The notes: generated by a model not told the origin, from the sequence alone. DNA of 64,000 nucleotides from Rhodococcus sp. 105337 (GCF_012844225.1 NZ_JABAGQ010000002.1:490783-554782), one strand, 5' to 3'. Positions 30,577 to 39,878 are shown, numbered from the stretch's first letter. Numbers and translations are program-made.

Positions 30577-30632
30577 CTGTAACGCTCGTTCTGACAGAGG
30601 CTCCGTTTCGGAGTACTGTAACGAGCGTTCTG
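30577..30632. promoter_or_regulatory. Paired TetR operators
   Basis: Two 17-bp sites, CTGTAACGCTCGTTCTG (30577-30593) and CTGTAACGAGCGTTCTG (30616-30632), lie in the divergent promoter region. Both have a nearly palindromic AACGNNCGTT core, and the cores are reverse complements of each other. The centres are 39 bases apart, about four helical turns, so two dimers could sit on one face of the DNA. Confidence 0.7.
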
Positions 30633-30655
30633 GTTCTGGCTCGGTCGGAGGTGCG

Positions 30656-31798
30656 ATGCGAACCCTCGTGGTCAGCGGCATGGCTCTGATCGCGGCGACC
30701 TACGGGTTGGCGCGCTTCGGCTACGGACTCTTCCTCCCACGCTTCACCGAGACCTTCCAGATGGGCTCCACCCTCGCCGGAGCCGTTCAGGCGGGAAGCT
30801 TCCTCTCCTATTGCTGTGCGGCTCTGACTGCCACGCGTCTCGGTGCGCGCCCCCGCCTGGTCGTGGTCTGCGCCGGATCGACGGCAACCGTGGGAGCCGC
30901 AGGCGTTGCGCTGGCACCGCACGTCGGCCTCTTTGCGCTGGGCGTGATCGTCGCCGGGGCAGGTGCCGGGTTCGCGACTCCGGGGCTCGTCACTCTCATC
31001 GAACGCAACGTCGCCGCCGCGCGGCAAGAGAACGCGCAGACCGTCGTCAACGCCGGCACCGGCGCCGGAATCGTCGTCGCGGGCATCCTTCTGATCCTGA
31101 CCGCTGGGCACTGGCGTGTCGGATGGCTGGTCATCGCGCTCGCGGCCGGGCTCGCAACGGTCGCAACTCTGCGCGCCGACCGGTCGACGCCGCGTCGCCG
31201 TCGGTCCGCTCGTCCGTCCCGGGTGAAAGCCGACGACGTGGCGGCCCTCGCCCGTCCGCTCGTGGGCGCGACGCTGGCCGGTGCGTCGAGCGCCGCGATC
31301 TGGACCTTCGGGCGCTCGGTGATGGCCGATTCCGGAGCAGGCGACGAGACCTTGTCCATCGCGGCCTGGATGGTCCTCGGGGCATTCGGGATACTCGGCG
31401 CCGCCGCGGGGAAGATCGTGCAGACCTGGAGCCTGCGAGTTGCCTAGGTCGCCACGACCGCGGTCATGGCGACAGCGACCGTCCTGCTCGGGGTGGCTCC
31501 CGGCACACCACCCGCGGCGTACGTCTCGGTGGCAGCGTTCGGGGCGGGCTACACCGCGATGAGCGGGGTCCTCATCGTCTGGGCGGTGCGGGTGGTGCCG
31601 GATCTCGCCGCCGAGGGGACTGTCGTGCTGTTCATCGCCCTGGCTGTCGGGCAGGCGGCCGGTTCGGTAGCGCTCGGAGTGCTGCTGGGAGCATCACCGG
31701 TCCTCGCCTTCGTAGTTGCCGGCGCGCTCGGGATCCTCGCCGTGCTGCCGGCCGTCCGTGACCCCGCCGCAGCAGGGTCGAGGCGCGCGACGCGGTGA
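30656..31798 (+). pseudogene. MFS transporter with in-frame TAG
   Basis: Translation from ATG 30656 gives an MFS-type transporter start (GLARFGYGLFLPRFTETFQMG, with about eight helices) up to TAG at 31445-31447. The same frame continues without a shift to 31798 with four more helices (VAAFGAGYTAMSGVLIVWAV, FVVAGALGILAVLPA). Together they give about 380 residues, the normal length. The stop most simply comes from TGG to TAG (Trp), in a helix region. It could also be a sequencing error. If real, the transporter is inactive. It is divergent from the TetR gene. Confidence 0.8.
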
Positions 31799-31888
31799 GT
31801 GTCGGGGTCCCCCCGTCGGTGCCGGGATTACAAGACTTGCCTATGCAGGCAGGAGCAGATACGCCGACCCATCACCGATGATGGCGGT

Positions 31889-32515
31889 ATGGAGAACGCG
31901 AGCACACCCGTCGTCGACACCATCCGCGAGTCGTACTCGGCCAGGTCCCAGGAGTATGGGGATCTCTTCGGCTCCGTGGCGTCGGCGCATCCGTTGGACC
32001 GGGCGCTCATCGGGAGCTGGGCCGACACCGTGTCCGGCCCCGTGCTCGACGCCGGATGCGGCCCGGGTCAGTGGACGGACTTCATGGCCGGGCGCGGACT
32101 GGCCGTGAGCGGCGTCGATCTCGTTCCCGAGTTCGTCGAGCGCGCTCGTAAGCACTATCCGGATCTCTCGTTCGAGGTCGGCACCTTGGACGCAGTGGAC
32201 GTTGCGGCGAAGTCGCTGGGAGGGGTGTTGTCCTGGTACTCGCTGATCCATCACAGTCCGGAGGACATCCGGACTCCGGTCGCCGAGTTCGCACGCATAT
32301 TACGTTCGGGCGGAGGATTATTGCTCGGATTCTTCGAAGGACCAACCGTCGAGGCGTTCGATCACGCGGTGACTACCGCGTATCGATGGCCGGTAGCCGC
32401 ACTCGCCCAGGAACTGATTGACGCCGGCTTCGAAGTGATCGAGACACATACGCGGACGGGGAGTGGCTACCGGCCGCTCGGCGCAATCACCGCCGTCCGG
32501 TCGCCCGCACGGTGA
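31889..32515 (+). CDS. Class I SAM-dependent methyltransferase
   Basis: The 208-residue cytosolic protein has the methyltransferase core: motif I VLDAGCGPGQWTDFMA with the SAM-binding glycines, acidic motif GVDLVPEFVERARKHYP, and LSWYSLIHHSPEDI plus LRSGGGLLLGFFEG. The C-terminus is that of small unassigned methyltransferases. I chose ATG 31889 (MENAST); the upstream extension to 31799 lacks similarity. No partner gene suggests the substrate. It follows the broken MFS gene by 90 bases. Confidence 0.88.
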   Translation: MENASTPVVDTIRESYSARSQEYGDLFGSVASAHPLDRALIGSWADTVSGPVLDAGCGPGQWTDFMAGRGLAVSGVDLVPEFVERARKHYPDLSFEVGTLDAVDVAAKSLGGVLSWYSLIHHSPEDIRTPVAEFARILRSGGGLLLGFFEGPTVEAFDHAVTTAYRWPVAALAQELIDAGFEVIETHTRTGSGYRPLGAITAVRSPAR

Positions 32516-32588
32516 GACGCGCGAGTATCGCCGCAGCACTCTGATGCGATCCGAATCGCCGGGATGCGCTCCTTGTTCCGGATGGTGA

Positions 32589-33415
32589 TCATCGAGTGAC
32601 GAACGCGAAGATGTCGGTGTTGAGCCGGTCGCGCTCGGTGTCCGGTAAGCCGTGAGCTCCGCCTTCGTAGGCGATCAGCTTCGCGTCCGGGACGAGTTGC
32701 GCGGAGAGCTTTCCGCTGATGTCGAAGGAACGATCTGGTCGTCTTCTCCGTGGATCACCAGGGTCGGCACATCGATCTTCGCCAGATCGGGCCTGAAGTC
32801 GGTGGCGCTGAAAGCGGCGATGGATTCATAGGCGTTGTGTGTGCCCGACTCGAGCCCCTGTCGCCAGAAGGCGTCGCGGGTGCCCTGTGGTACCTCACCG
32901 GTGCGGTTGTGACCGAAGAAGGGGCCGTCGGCGAGATCCCGGTACAACTGGGACCGGTTGGCGGACTCGCCGTCTCGCAGGGCGTCGAAGGTTTCGACGG
33001 GAAGACCGTCGGGGTTGTCCTCTGTGCGCACCATGAGTGGGGGCACCGCCGACACCAGAATGAGCCCCGCGACCCGAGATCTGCCGTGGCGGCCCACGTA
33101 ACGGGTGACCTCACCGCCACCGGTGGAGTGCCCGACGAGTGTGACACCCGTCAGCTCCAGCGTACTGAGCAGTGCCGCGAGATCATCGGCGTAGGTGTTC
33201 ATTTCGTTCCCGTCCCAGGTCTGGGTGGAGTTGCCGTGCCCCCGCCGGTCGTGAGCGATGACGCGACACCCCCGCACGGCGAGATACCGTGCGGTGGCTT
33301 CCCAGGCGTCGCTGTTGAGTGGCCAGCCGTGGCTGAGGACCACCGGTACCCCGTCTGCCGGCCCCCAGTCCTTGTAGAAGATTGCGGTTCCGTCTTCGGT
33401 CTCGATGAAGGTCAT
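32589..33415 (-). pseudogene. Alpha/beta hydrolase with frameshift
   Basis: From ATG 33415 the protein reads [20 protein letters not shown] and has the core of a haloperoxidase-like alpha/beta hydrolase: GHSTGGGEV nucleophile (Ser near 96), [10 protein letters not shown] acid region. The zero frame then ends early in an unrelated tail. In the +1 frame, right after QIVP, the family end appears: [20 protein letters not shown], then GGAHGLPDTERDRLN with the catalytic histidine, ending at 32589. One base is missing near 32728. Both parts together give about 275 residues. The gene is thus broken, or the base is a sequencing error. Confidence 0.78.
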
Positions 33416-33608
33416 CGTGTGCTCCTCGCTTGCGCATCGGTTCCACAAGCCTGCACGGCGTCACCACCCACCGGACCACGCGATCTACGTAGTCCCCAGA
33501 GACCGGACCCGTATTTTCCGTGGGCTCGTAGCCTTCCACCTCCGACCAGAGCCGCCGCTTGTTAGCATCCCGGGTAACGGCAACCCTCGGTCTCGGAAAC
33601 AGGGCGCG

Positions 33609-35741
33609 ATGGACAATCGGGCGCCCTCGGAAAGGCTCGTCGGGAGAGCCGTCGAGAAGGCCCGGCTCAGCGGCCTTCTCCAGTCCGCCGTCGAAGGGCG
33701 CGGAGTCGTCGGCGTCCTACGTGGTGACGCCGGCATGGGCAAGACGTATCTTGTCTGCTCGGTGCTGTCGGAACACCCGCGATTGGGATCCACCTGCATA
33801 GTCGGTGTGGAGTCCGAAGCCGACCTTCCCTATGCCGCGCTGCAGAGAATGATGCTGAGTCACCGGCCTGTGTTCGAGAGTCTTCCGGTGGAGCAGCGAT
33901 CAGCTGTCGGCGTGGCCTGCGGGATAGCGGCGGGTCCGTCGCCGCCGCGATCGCTGGTAGGACTCGGGCTGCTCACCTTCCTGGCGCGCCTTTCCGACGA
34001 CACGCCCTTCGTCTGTTTCATCGACGACGCACAGTGGATAGATCCCGAGTCGTTGCAGGCGCTGGCATTCGTCGGTAGGCGCCTTCTCGCCGAACGTGTT
34101 GCGTTGCTCTTCGCCGTTCGCACCGAGGGGTTCGTCTCGTCCGTGCTGGACGACCTCCCCGGCCGGACGCTCGAGGGACTGGACCGTGCCGACGCGCGGC
34201 GACTCCTCCGCGCTTCTTCGTGCGGACCGTTGGACCGCCGCGTGGTCGACCGCATTGTCGATGCGACGGGAGGCAACCCGCTCGCGTTGGTGGATCTCTC
34301 CGGGGAGCTCACTTCGAAACAGCTTCGGGGCGAAGACTTCCTGCACGAGCCGGTGCCCCTGGGAAAACATCTGGAAGCGCACTACCTGAAGCAGATTCGC
34401 GGGCTACCCCCGGAGACTCGGACCTGGCTCCTCGCTGCCGCCGCAGAGCCAGAAGGGGATCTGGACGCCATCACCGCGGCCGGCGAGGCTCTCGGGCTTT
34501 CCGAGGCGGCCTCCCATCGGGCCGAGCTGGCCGGTCTCGTCCGTGTGGATTCGACGGTGACATTTCGTCATCCGTTGGTGCGCTCAGCTGTTTACAACGG
34601 TGCTCCCAGCCCAGAGCTCCGCAGGGTGCATTCTCATCTCGCCTGCGTGGCGCACGAGCGAGGTGATGTCCACAGGTCGGTGACACACCGCGCCGCAGCA
34701 ACGGTCGGAATGGACGACGAGGTGGCCGAAGAACTGGAGCGGTCCGCCGATATCGTCACTCAGCGCGGCGGATACATGACTCGGGCCACTCTTCTGGTCC
34801 GTGCAGCGGCATTGACCTCGGACGCCGCACGCAAAGAGTTGCGCATCCTCGCAGCGGGAGAATCGGCGCTGGTCGCGGGTGCGGGGCCGCAGGCCGGTGC
34901 TCTGCTGGCAAGCCTCGACCCAGCCAGGCTGGACGACGCGGCGCGTGGGCGACTGTTTCTTGCGCTGTGCGAGCTGGAGGCCCTCACACCCGTCAGGGGT
35001 TCCGTCTTCGCCCACCGCCCCCAACGGTTGCTCGCCACAGCGAGGTATCTCCATTCCCTCGATTCGGCACATGCCAAACAGGCGGTTGCCAATGCGTTCG
35101 GGGCTCTGATCCAGGCCGACGAGCTGGTGCAGGGGACCACGTCTCGGGAGGTTGCCGACGCGGCGAGACATATCTGCCGGACCGATCCGGGATCGGATCT
35201 GACAACGCAGGCGCTCGTTGCTCTGAGCACCCTCGTCCTCGACGGGCGAGCGGCGGCGTCCCAGCTGGTAAAGGAAGCAGTAGTCCGGGCGACAACGGAT
35301 GACACCGCAGATGAGGAAATCCTGCAGTCCTACATGTGTATTGCACACGCCGCCTGTCTGTTCCGAGAACCGGACGCGGTCGAGGCCGTACTCCGATATG
35401 CCGAGCGCGCGGCGCAGAGGCAGGGCGCGGCGCTGGCCCTTGCCCGGGTGCTCTCTCTCCGCGCGTACTCCAGCATGCAGCAAGGCAGAACCGGCGAAGG
35501 CACCGACCACCTCACCCGGGCCGGTGAAATCATCGCCTTCATAGGGCTGCCGCAACTCTGGACAGACATAGCACTCTCGCTCCCCATCGTTCGCGGATGG
35601 CGGGGCGACGAGACTGTCACCGACGAGGATGAGGTGATGGTCGAAGCGCGCAACGTCGGCTACGGACGCACCGGCGCATCACGCCTCGTAGGTGCGATGC
35701 TGCTCCGGGCGGCAGAAGGTAGATACGCCGAAGCGTGGAAC
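33609..35741 (+). pseudogene. LuxR-family (LAL) regulator, 5' part
   Basis: The first 711 codons of a large ATPase-linked LuxR regulator. MDNRAPSERLVGR begins a STAND-type ATPase with Walker A GDAGMGKT (39-46) and Walker B FVCFIDDAQW (near 134), then TPR-like helical repeats. It runs in frame into an IS21 element at 35742 and would end in element sequence at 35769. The 3' part with the DNA-binding domain lies at 39088-39725. Joining the two across one copy of the GGAAC duplication gives 921 residues, the usual LAL length. As it stands, no DNA-binding domain is made. Confidence 0.88.
35737..35741. repeat. Target-site duplication, left copy
   Basis: GGAAC, repeated at 39088-39092 directly outside the other end of the element. 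Five bases agrees with the range reported for IS21-family insertions (4-8 bp). Confidence 0.85.
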
Positions 35742-35792
35742 TGTCAACGGCAATCGAAGACTGACCCCTAGCGGCAGATGAAATCTGACCCG
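35742..35792. repeat. Left terminal repeats of IS21 element
   Basis: Two copies of the transposase-binding repeat: 35748-35768 (CGGCAATCGAAGACTGACCCC is 21 bases, key features CGGC...TGACCC) and 35772-35792 (CGGCAGATGAAATCTGACCC and one more base), spaced 24 bases. Confidence 0.85.
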
Positions 35793-35804
35793 TTGCGTAT
35801 GGGG

Positions 35805-36929
35805 TCAGGAATCACCGGGTCCGCGATTCTCGGGGTCACTTGTGGTGTGGTCGCCGAAGAAGTCGCTGCGGGCATGTGCGAACAACTCGGGATAGTCCAT
35901 CCCGTAGGTCTGCGCGGCGTGCCGCAGCGCTTCGATCGCCGACTCGAGCGGTGTCGCCTCGGAATACATGCTCCGTGCGTACGTCAGCAACGCCTCGTAC
36001 TGCTGAACGAGCTCCGCACTCGCAGGTAGCCCGGATACAAGGGTGAGCCGGATCCGCGGGTCGGTGTCGAGTCGGTTGCGGGCGTTGGTGCTGGCGATGA
36101 AGTCCGGGTGGACGGGTTGTCCTGCATCCATGTCGGCGAGCCGTTGGCGGAACCACTGGGACTGCACGAGTCCGGCGCGTTCCCATGCTTGGTGCACGCA
36201 CCAGCGCGCGAAGGCGCGTTGCCGGTCGGCGTCGAGTGCTTCGACGCGGTCAATGAGGTCGCGGTCCAGTCCGGCGACGTGCCGGGCGGCATAGATCGCC
36301 TCGAGAGCCGGCGTGAGCGGTTTTCCGCCGAAGGTGTGCAGGACGGCGCGCACGGCCAGGGCTTCGCGGCTCTGCGGCGCCACGGTGATCACCTTCCCGG
36401 ATTCGTCCCGGACGTAGACATACTCCCGGGACGGTTCCGGGCGGTCGACCTGCGGCTGCGGTGACCATGCGCTGTCGGTTTTGTGGAGTGTTCGTACCTG
36501 CGCATCCGTGGTACGGGTGGTGATGGGCCACAGGCAGATCAGATAGTCCTCGACGATCTCGTCGACGTCGAGACCGTACTTGCTGTCGCGGCCACGAGCG
36601 TGTGCTCGCAGCTGATAGGTGCCCGCCGGTACCGGATCGATGGTGGTGCAGACGGTGCCGTCGAGAGCGGAGACGACCATCGCCTGTGTCGCCGAGAGGG
36701 TGGTTTCCTCGATGACCTCCCAGTCCTCCTGCGGAGGATCGGTCGGAGGTTGATCGAGTAGCTCGACACCGACGCGGACCGGGCCGTAGGCGATGCCGGT
36801 GTAGAACGAGACGGCCCCGTCACCGACATCGATCAAGGTGCCCTGCGCGATCGGATCGAGGGTGTCGACCGTGGGGTCGCCGAAGCTGAACTGGTGATGG
36901 TCGACCTGGACCACGCCGTTGGACTGCAC
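35805..36929 (-). CDS. IS21 passenger gene, unknown function
   Basis: The 374-residue product lies inside the element, downstream of istB in the same direction and just 12 bases from the left terminal repeats. Residues 1-130 look like a compact beta domain: VDHHQFSFGDP, GAVSFYTGIAYGPVRVGVEL, VPAGTYQLRAHARGRD and VEDYLICLWP. The layout resembles, by eye, ComJ-type nuclease inhibitors (DUF-like); this is weak. The rest (about 165-374) is alpha-helical (LEAIYAARHVAGLDRDLI, RWCVHQAWERAGLV) and ends in a polar tail. It starts at GTG 36929, in the same frame as istB, 39 bases after its stop. No transposition motif is seen. Confidence 0.8.
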   Translation of the reverse strand: MQSNGVVQVDHHQFSFGDPTVDTLDPIAQGTLIDVGDGAVSFYTGIAYGPVRVGVELLDQPPTDPPQEDWEVIEETTLSATQAMVVSALDGTVCTTIDPVPAGTYQLRAHARGRDSKYGLDVDEIVEDYLICLWPITTRTTDAQVRTLHKTDSAWSPQPQVDRPEPSREYVYVRDESGKVITVAPQSREALAVRAVLHTFGGKPLTPALEAIYAARHVAGLDRDLIDRVEALDADRQRAFARWCVHQAWERAGLVQSQWFRQRLADMDAGQPVHPDFIASTNARNRLDTDPRIRLTLVSGLPASAELVQQYEALLTYARSMYSEATPLESAIEALRHAAQTYGMDYPELFAHARSDFFGDHTTSDPENRGPGDS

Positions 36930-36968
36930 CGGATGATCATCGCGTATCGGATCCTGCTGCGCCGGGTC

Positions 36969-37760
36969 TCATGCTTCGTCCGGCGTGGCGGTGGGGACGC
37001 GGCCGAGGTCGCGGTCCTTGAGCCGGTAGGAGTCGCCTTTGAGGGCGACGACCTCGGCGTGGTGGACGAGCCGGTCGATCATCGCGGCGGCGACGATGTC
37101 GTCACCGAAGACTTCACCCCACCGACCGAACGGCTTGTTGGAGGTGACTACCAGCGAGGCCCGCTCGTAGCGCGAGGACACGAGCTGGAAGAACAGATTC
37201 GCCGCCTCCGGCTCGAACGGGATGTAGCCGACCTCGTCGACGATCACCAGCGGATAGCGGCCCAGACGCACCAGTTCCTGCTGCAGCCGGTCCTGGTGGT
37301 GTGCTTCGGCCAACCGCGCGACCCATTCGGCGGCGGTGGCGAACAAGGTGCGGTAGCCGGCCTGGCACGCCCGAATCCCCAGCCCGATCGCCAGATGCGT
37401 CTTGCCGGTCCCCGGTGGCCCGAGGAAGACCACATTGTCCTTGGCCGCGACGAAATCCAAGGTGCCCAGATGCGCAAGCACCTCCCGGCGCAGACCACGG
37501 GCATAGTCGAAGTCGAACTCCTCGAGGCTCTTGCGGGCCGGGAACCGGGCACTGCGAATACGTCCTTCCCCGCCGTGGGCTTCGCGGGCGGCGACCTCGC
37601 GTTGCAGGCACGCGACGAGAAACTCGACGTGACTCCACGATTCGGTACGGGCACGATCGGCGAGCCGATCAACCGAGTCCCGCAGCGTCGGCGCCTTCAA
37701 CGCTCGGGTGAGATAGGCGATCTCGGCGGTCAGCTCCGCCGCCGTGCGATGGGTGCTCAT
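36969..37760 (-). CDS. istB: IS21 transposition helper ATPase IstB
   Basis: The 263-residue AAA+ ATPase helps the transposase. It has Walker A GPPGTGKTHLA (about residues 105-115), Walker B LVIVDEVGYIPF, sensor region SLVVTSNKPFGRWGEVF and the IstB C-terminal block DDIVAAAMIDRLVHHAEVV. The ATG at 37760 overlaps the istA stop (ATGA), the usual istA-istB coupling. Length agrees with the family. It is complete and should be active. Confidence 0.95.
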   Translation of the reverse strand: MSTHRTAAELTAEIAYLTRALKAPTLRDSVDRLADRARTESWSHVEFLVACLQREVAAREAHGGEGRIRSARFPARKSLEEFDFDYARGLRREVLAHLGTLDFVAAKDNVVFLGPPGTGKTHLAIGLGIRACQAGYRTLFATAAEWVARLAEAHHQDRLQQELVRLGRYPLVIVDEVGYIPFEPEAANLFFQLVSSRYERASLVVTSNKPFGRWGEVFGDDIVAAAMIDRLVHHAEVVALKGDSYRLKDRDLGRVPTATPDEA

Positions 37761-39028
37761 CCCGATGCCTCGTCGTCGAGTCCGAACAGCGTGTCGTAGT
37801 CGCGGAGCCGGCGTTGCTCGACCTCCACCGAGGTCGGGTCCGGGACGATCGACAGTCGGCTGCGGCGCAGCGCCCGGGCGGCGTCCGCATGGTCGGGATC
37901 GGTGATCGACTGGTGGGTGGCCCAGCAGCGGGAATGGTCGGCCACGATCCGGCCGTCGCAGAATGCCTGCACCCGGTCGAGTCCGGCGACGAGCTCGATG
38001 CGTCGGCCGATCGCGGCCGGATGCACCGAATAGTCGTTGGCGTCGAGCCGGATGTAATGATCGCGTGGGAGCCGCAACGATCGGCGCCATCCGACCGTCG
38101 GGGCGATCGGCGGCAACGGCAGCATCGCCGCCCGATCGGCGGCGATCCGGTCGGCGGGAGCGCAGCCGAGCACCCGCATCCGCCTCCGATTCGCCGTCTC
38201 CAACCATCGCTGCAGTTGGGTGTTGAAGTCCTGCGGGCCGGTGAAGGTGCGGCCGGGCAGAAACGAGGTTTCGAGGTAGCCGTTGGCGCGTTCAACCAGC
38301 CCTTTGGTTTCGGGGTCGGCGGGTTTGCAGATCACCACCTGGGCGCCGAGGGTGCCGCGGAACGCCTGGCACTCACCGGTCAGCTCGGCGCCACCGCGCC
38401 GCCATCGCCCGATCGCGCCTTCCCCGTCCCACACCAGCGTCCGGGGCACTGCTCCGAGCCCACGGCATAACTGCCACCAGCCGGCGAACAGGTCCTCGGC
38501 GCGCCGGGACGGCAGCAGCCGGGCCGAGAGGGTACGGGAGTAGCCGGTGACCATCACCAGCACCGGCAGCCGGGGAGCGGTGCGGTGCTGGCCGTAACCC
38601 ACCGGCACGGTGATGTCGGGGAACCACAGATCACACTGCCCGATCTCGCCGGGCTGATAGGTGGTACGCGAGACCGGATCCGGCGGCAAATACGCCGGAC
38701 GCAGTTCACGGACGCGATCGCGCAGGATGCGGATCGAATGCTGCCAGCCGAGGCGTTCGGCGATGACCGTGGCCGGCATCGTCGGCCACACCGTCAGCAG
38801 TTCCCGGATTCGGGGTTCGACCTCGTCGACGAGAGAGCCTTTCGGGGCCCGCCGATATCTCGGGGGTCCTGCCGATCGCAGAGCCTGCTTGACGGTGTTC
38901 TTCGAGCATCCCATCGTCCGGGCGATCGCTTTGATCGGCATTGCTTCGGCTCGGTGCAGTCGCCGGATCTCGGCCCAGTCCTCCACAGACAACACCCGCT
39001 TCCTCCTGACCTCGACTGAGGTCAGCAT
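37757..39028 (-). CDS. istA: IS21 transposase IstA
   Basis: The 423-residue transposase starts with an HTH (IKAIARTMGCSKNTVKQALRS) and has a DDE catalytic core: first Asp in IGQCDLWFPDI, second in TLVWDGEGAIGR, and the glutamate in KGLVERANGYLETSF. The C-terminus continues with the mu-type beta-barrel DYSVHPAAIGRRIELV. It begins 7 bases inside the right repeat region and is complete, so the element may still move. It is transcribed toward istB. Confidence 0.95.
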   Translation of the reverse strand: MLTSVEVRRKRVLSVEDWAEIRRLHRAEAMPIKAIARTMGCSKNTVKQALRSAGPPRYRRAPKGSLVDEVEPRIRELLTVWPTMPATVIAERLGWQHSIRILRDRVRELRPAYLPPDPVSRTTYQPGEIGQCDLWFPDITVPVGYGQHRTAPRLPVLVMVTGYSRTLSARLLPSRRAEDLFAGWWQLCRGLGAVPRTLVWDGEGAIGRWRRGGAELTGECQAFRGTLGAQVVICKPADPETKGLVERANGYLETSFLPGRTFTGPQDFNTQLQRWLETANRRRMRVLGCAPADRIAADRAAMLPLPPIAPTVGWRRSLRLPRDHYIRLDANDYSVHPAAIGRRIELVAGLDRVQAFCDGRIVADHSRCWATHQSITDPDHADAARALRRSRLSIVPDPTSVEVEQRRLRDYDTLFGLDDEASG

Positions 39029-39034
39029 CTCCGA

Positions 39035-39087
39035 GGGGATCAGTTTTCGATTGCCGTCTGGGGGTCAGTCTTCACCCGCCGTCGACA
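39035..39087. repeat. Right terminal repeats of IS21 element
   Basis: Two copies of the same repeat as at the left end, in opposite direction: 39035-39056 and 39060-39081, spaced 25 bases, before the terminal CGACA. The istA start lies just inside. Confidence 0.85.
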
Positions 39088-39092
39088 GGAAC
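39088..39092. repeat. Target-site duplication, right copy
   Basis: GGAAC, matching 35737-35741. It directly abuts the right end of the element. Confidence 0.85.
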
Positions 39093-39725
39093 TACGGACG
39101 TCGGCTCGGACACGAGGATCCCTTCTTCACAGGAACCCTCTATCTGGCCGATCTGATCGAGTGTGCGGCCCGCGCCGGTGACCTCGACTCGGCGGAAAAG
39201 CTGATACGACAGTTGACGATCGAGTGCCGGGACACACAGAGCCGGTGGGCGGCCGGGCTTCTGGAGCGAAGCATGACGCACCTCGAAGGAGAAGACACAG
39301 CGTCGCGTTGTGAGCGTGCTTTGGAACTGCTCACCGGACCAGCTCTCGAGATGGATGCTGGCCGCACTCATCTGCTCTACGGCGAATGGCTGAGGCGACG
39401 ACGTCGACGAACGGATGCCGCGCTGCATCTGGCCGCTGCGCTGGAGACGTTTCTCCGTCTCGGTGCGGCAGGCTGGGCCGGACGTGCCCAGCGGGAACTC
39501 GACGCAACAGGTAAGTGCCGCGAGCCGAATGCGTCTCGCGGCCCGTCGCCACTGACCCCGCAGGAAGCATCTGTGGCCAGACTGGCGGCGGCGGGCAACA
39601 CGAACACCGATATCGCGTCGCAACTCTTCGTCAGTCCGAACACCGTCGACTACCACCTGCGAAAGGTCTTCCGAAAACTCGGAGTGACCTCGCGACGCCA
39701 ACTCCGAGATCTGCGGCTGGACTGA
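39093..39725 (+). pseudogene. LuxR-family (LAL) regulator, 3' part
   Basis: The remaining 210 codons of the split regulator. From TAC 39093 the frame reads YGRRLGHEDPFFTGTLYLAD, continues with helical repeats (SAEKLIRQLTIECRDTQ) and ends with a LuxR DNA-binding domain: SPLTPQEASVARLAAAGNTN, TDIASQLFVSPNTVDYHLRK and VFRKLGVTSRRQL. Codon phase matches the 5' part exactly once the element and one GGAAC are removed. The stop is at 39723-39725. With no start of its own this part is unlikely to be made. Confidence 0.88.
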
Positions 39726-39831
39726 GAGGCCCGGCACTCCCGGCGAACCGGGAAAACTCCGTGCCCTCGACCCCGAAAGTCGTCGGCCCGGGCGGCGAAG
39801 GGTTGTTCCGAATGGCCCTCGGGCTCGGAAC

Positions 39832-39878
39832 CGAAACTGGTCCGCTCGCCCGACGTGGGGCAAGCGGACCAGTTTTCG
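39832..39878. terminator. Bidirectional terminator, regulator/glnA1
   Basis: A stem of about 17 bp (39832-39848 with the AAGCGGACCAGTTTTCG segment at 39861-39878) lies between the convergent LuxR remnant and glnA1. The plus strand after the stem and the minus strand on the other side both have short AT-rich ends. Confidence 0.75.

Larger units (their letters stand above)
35742..39087. mobile_element. IS21-family insertion sequence with passenger gene
   Basis: A 3346-bp element flanked by GGAAC duplications. Its ends begin TGTCAACGG and finish CGTCGACA (TG...CA termini), with about 22 of 27 matching positions as inverted repeats. Each end carries two tandem copies of a 21-22 bp repeat related to CGGCAATCGAAGACTGACCCC, as in IS21 elements. 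It encodes istA, istB and an extra gene at the istB-distal end. Typical IS21 members are 2-2.5 kb; the passenger gene accounts for the added kilobase. It inserted within a regulator gene, with perfect flanks, so the event looks recent. Confidence 0.92.
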
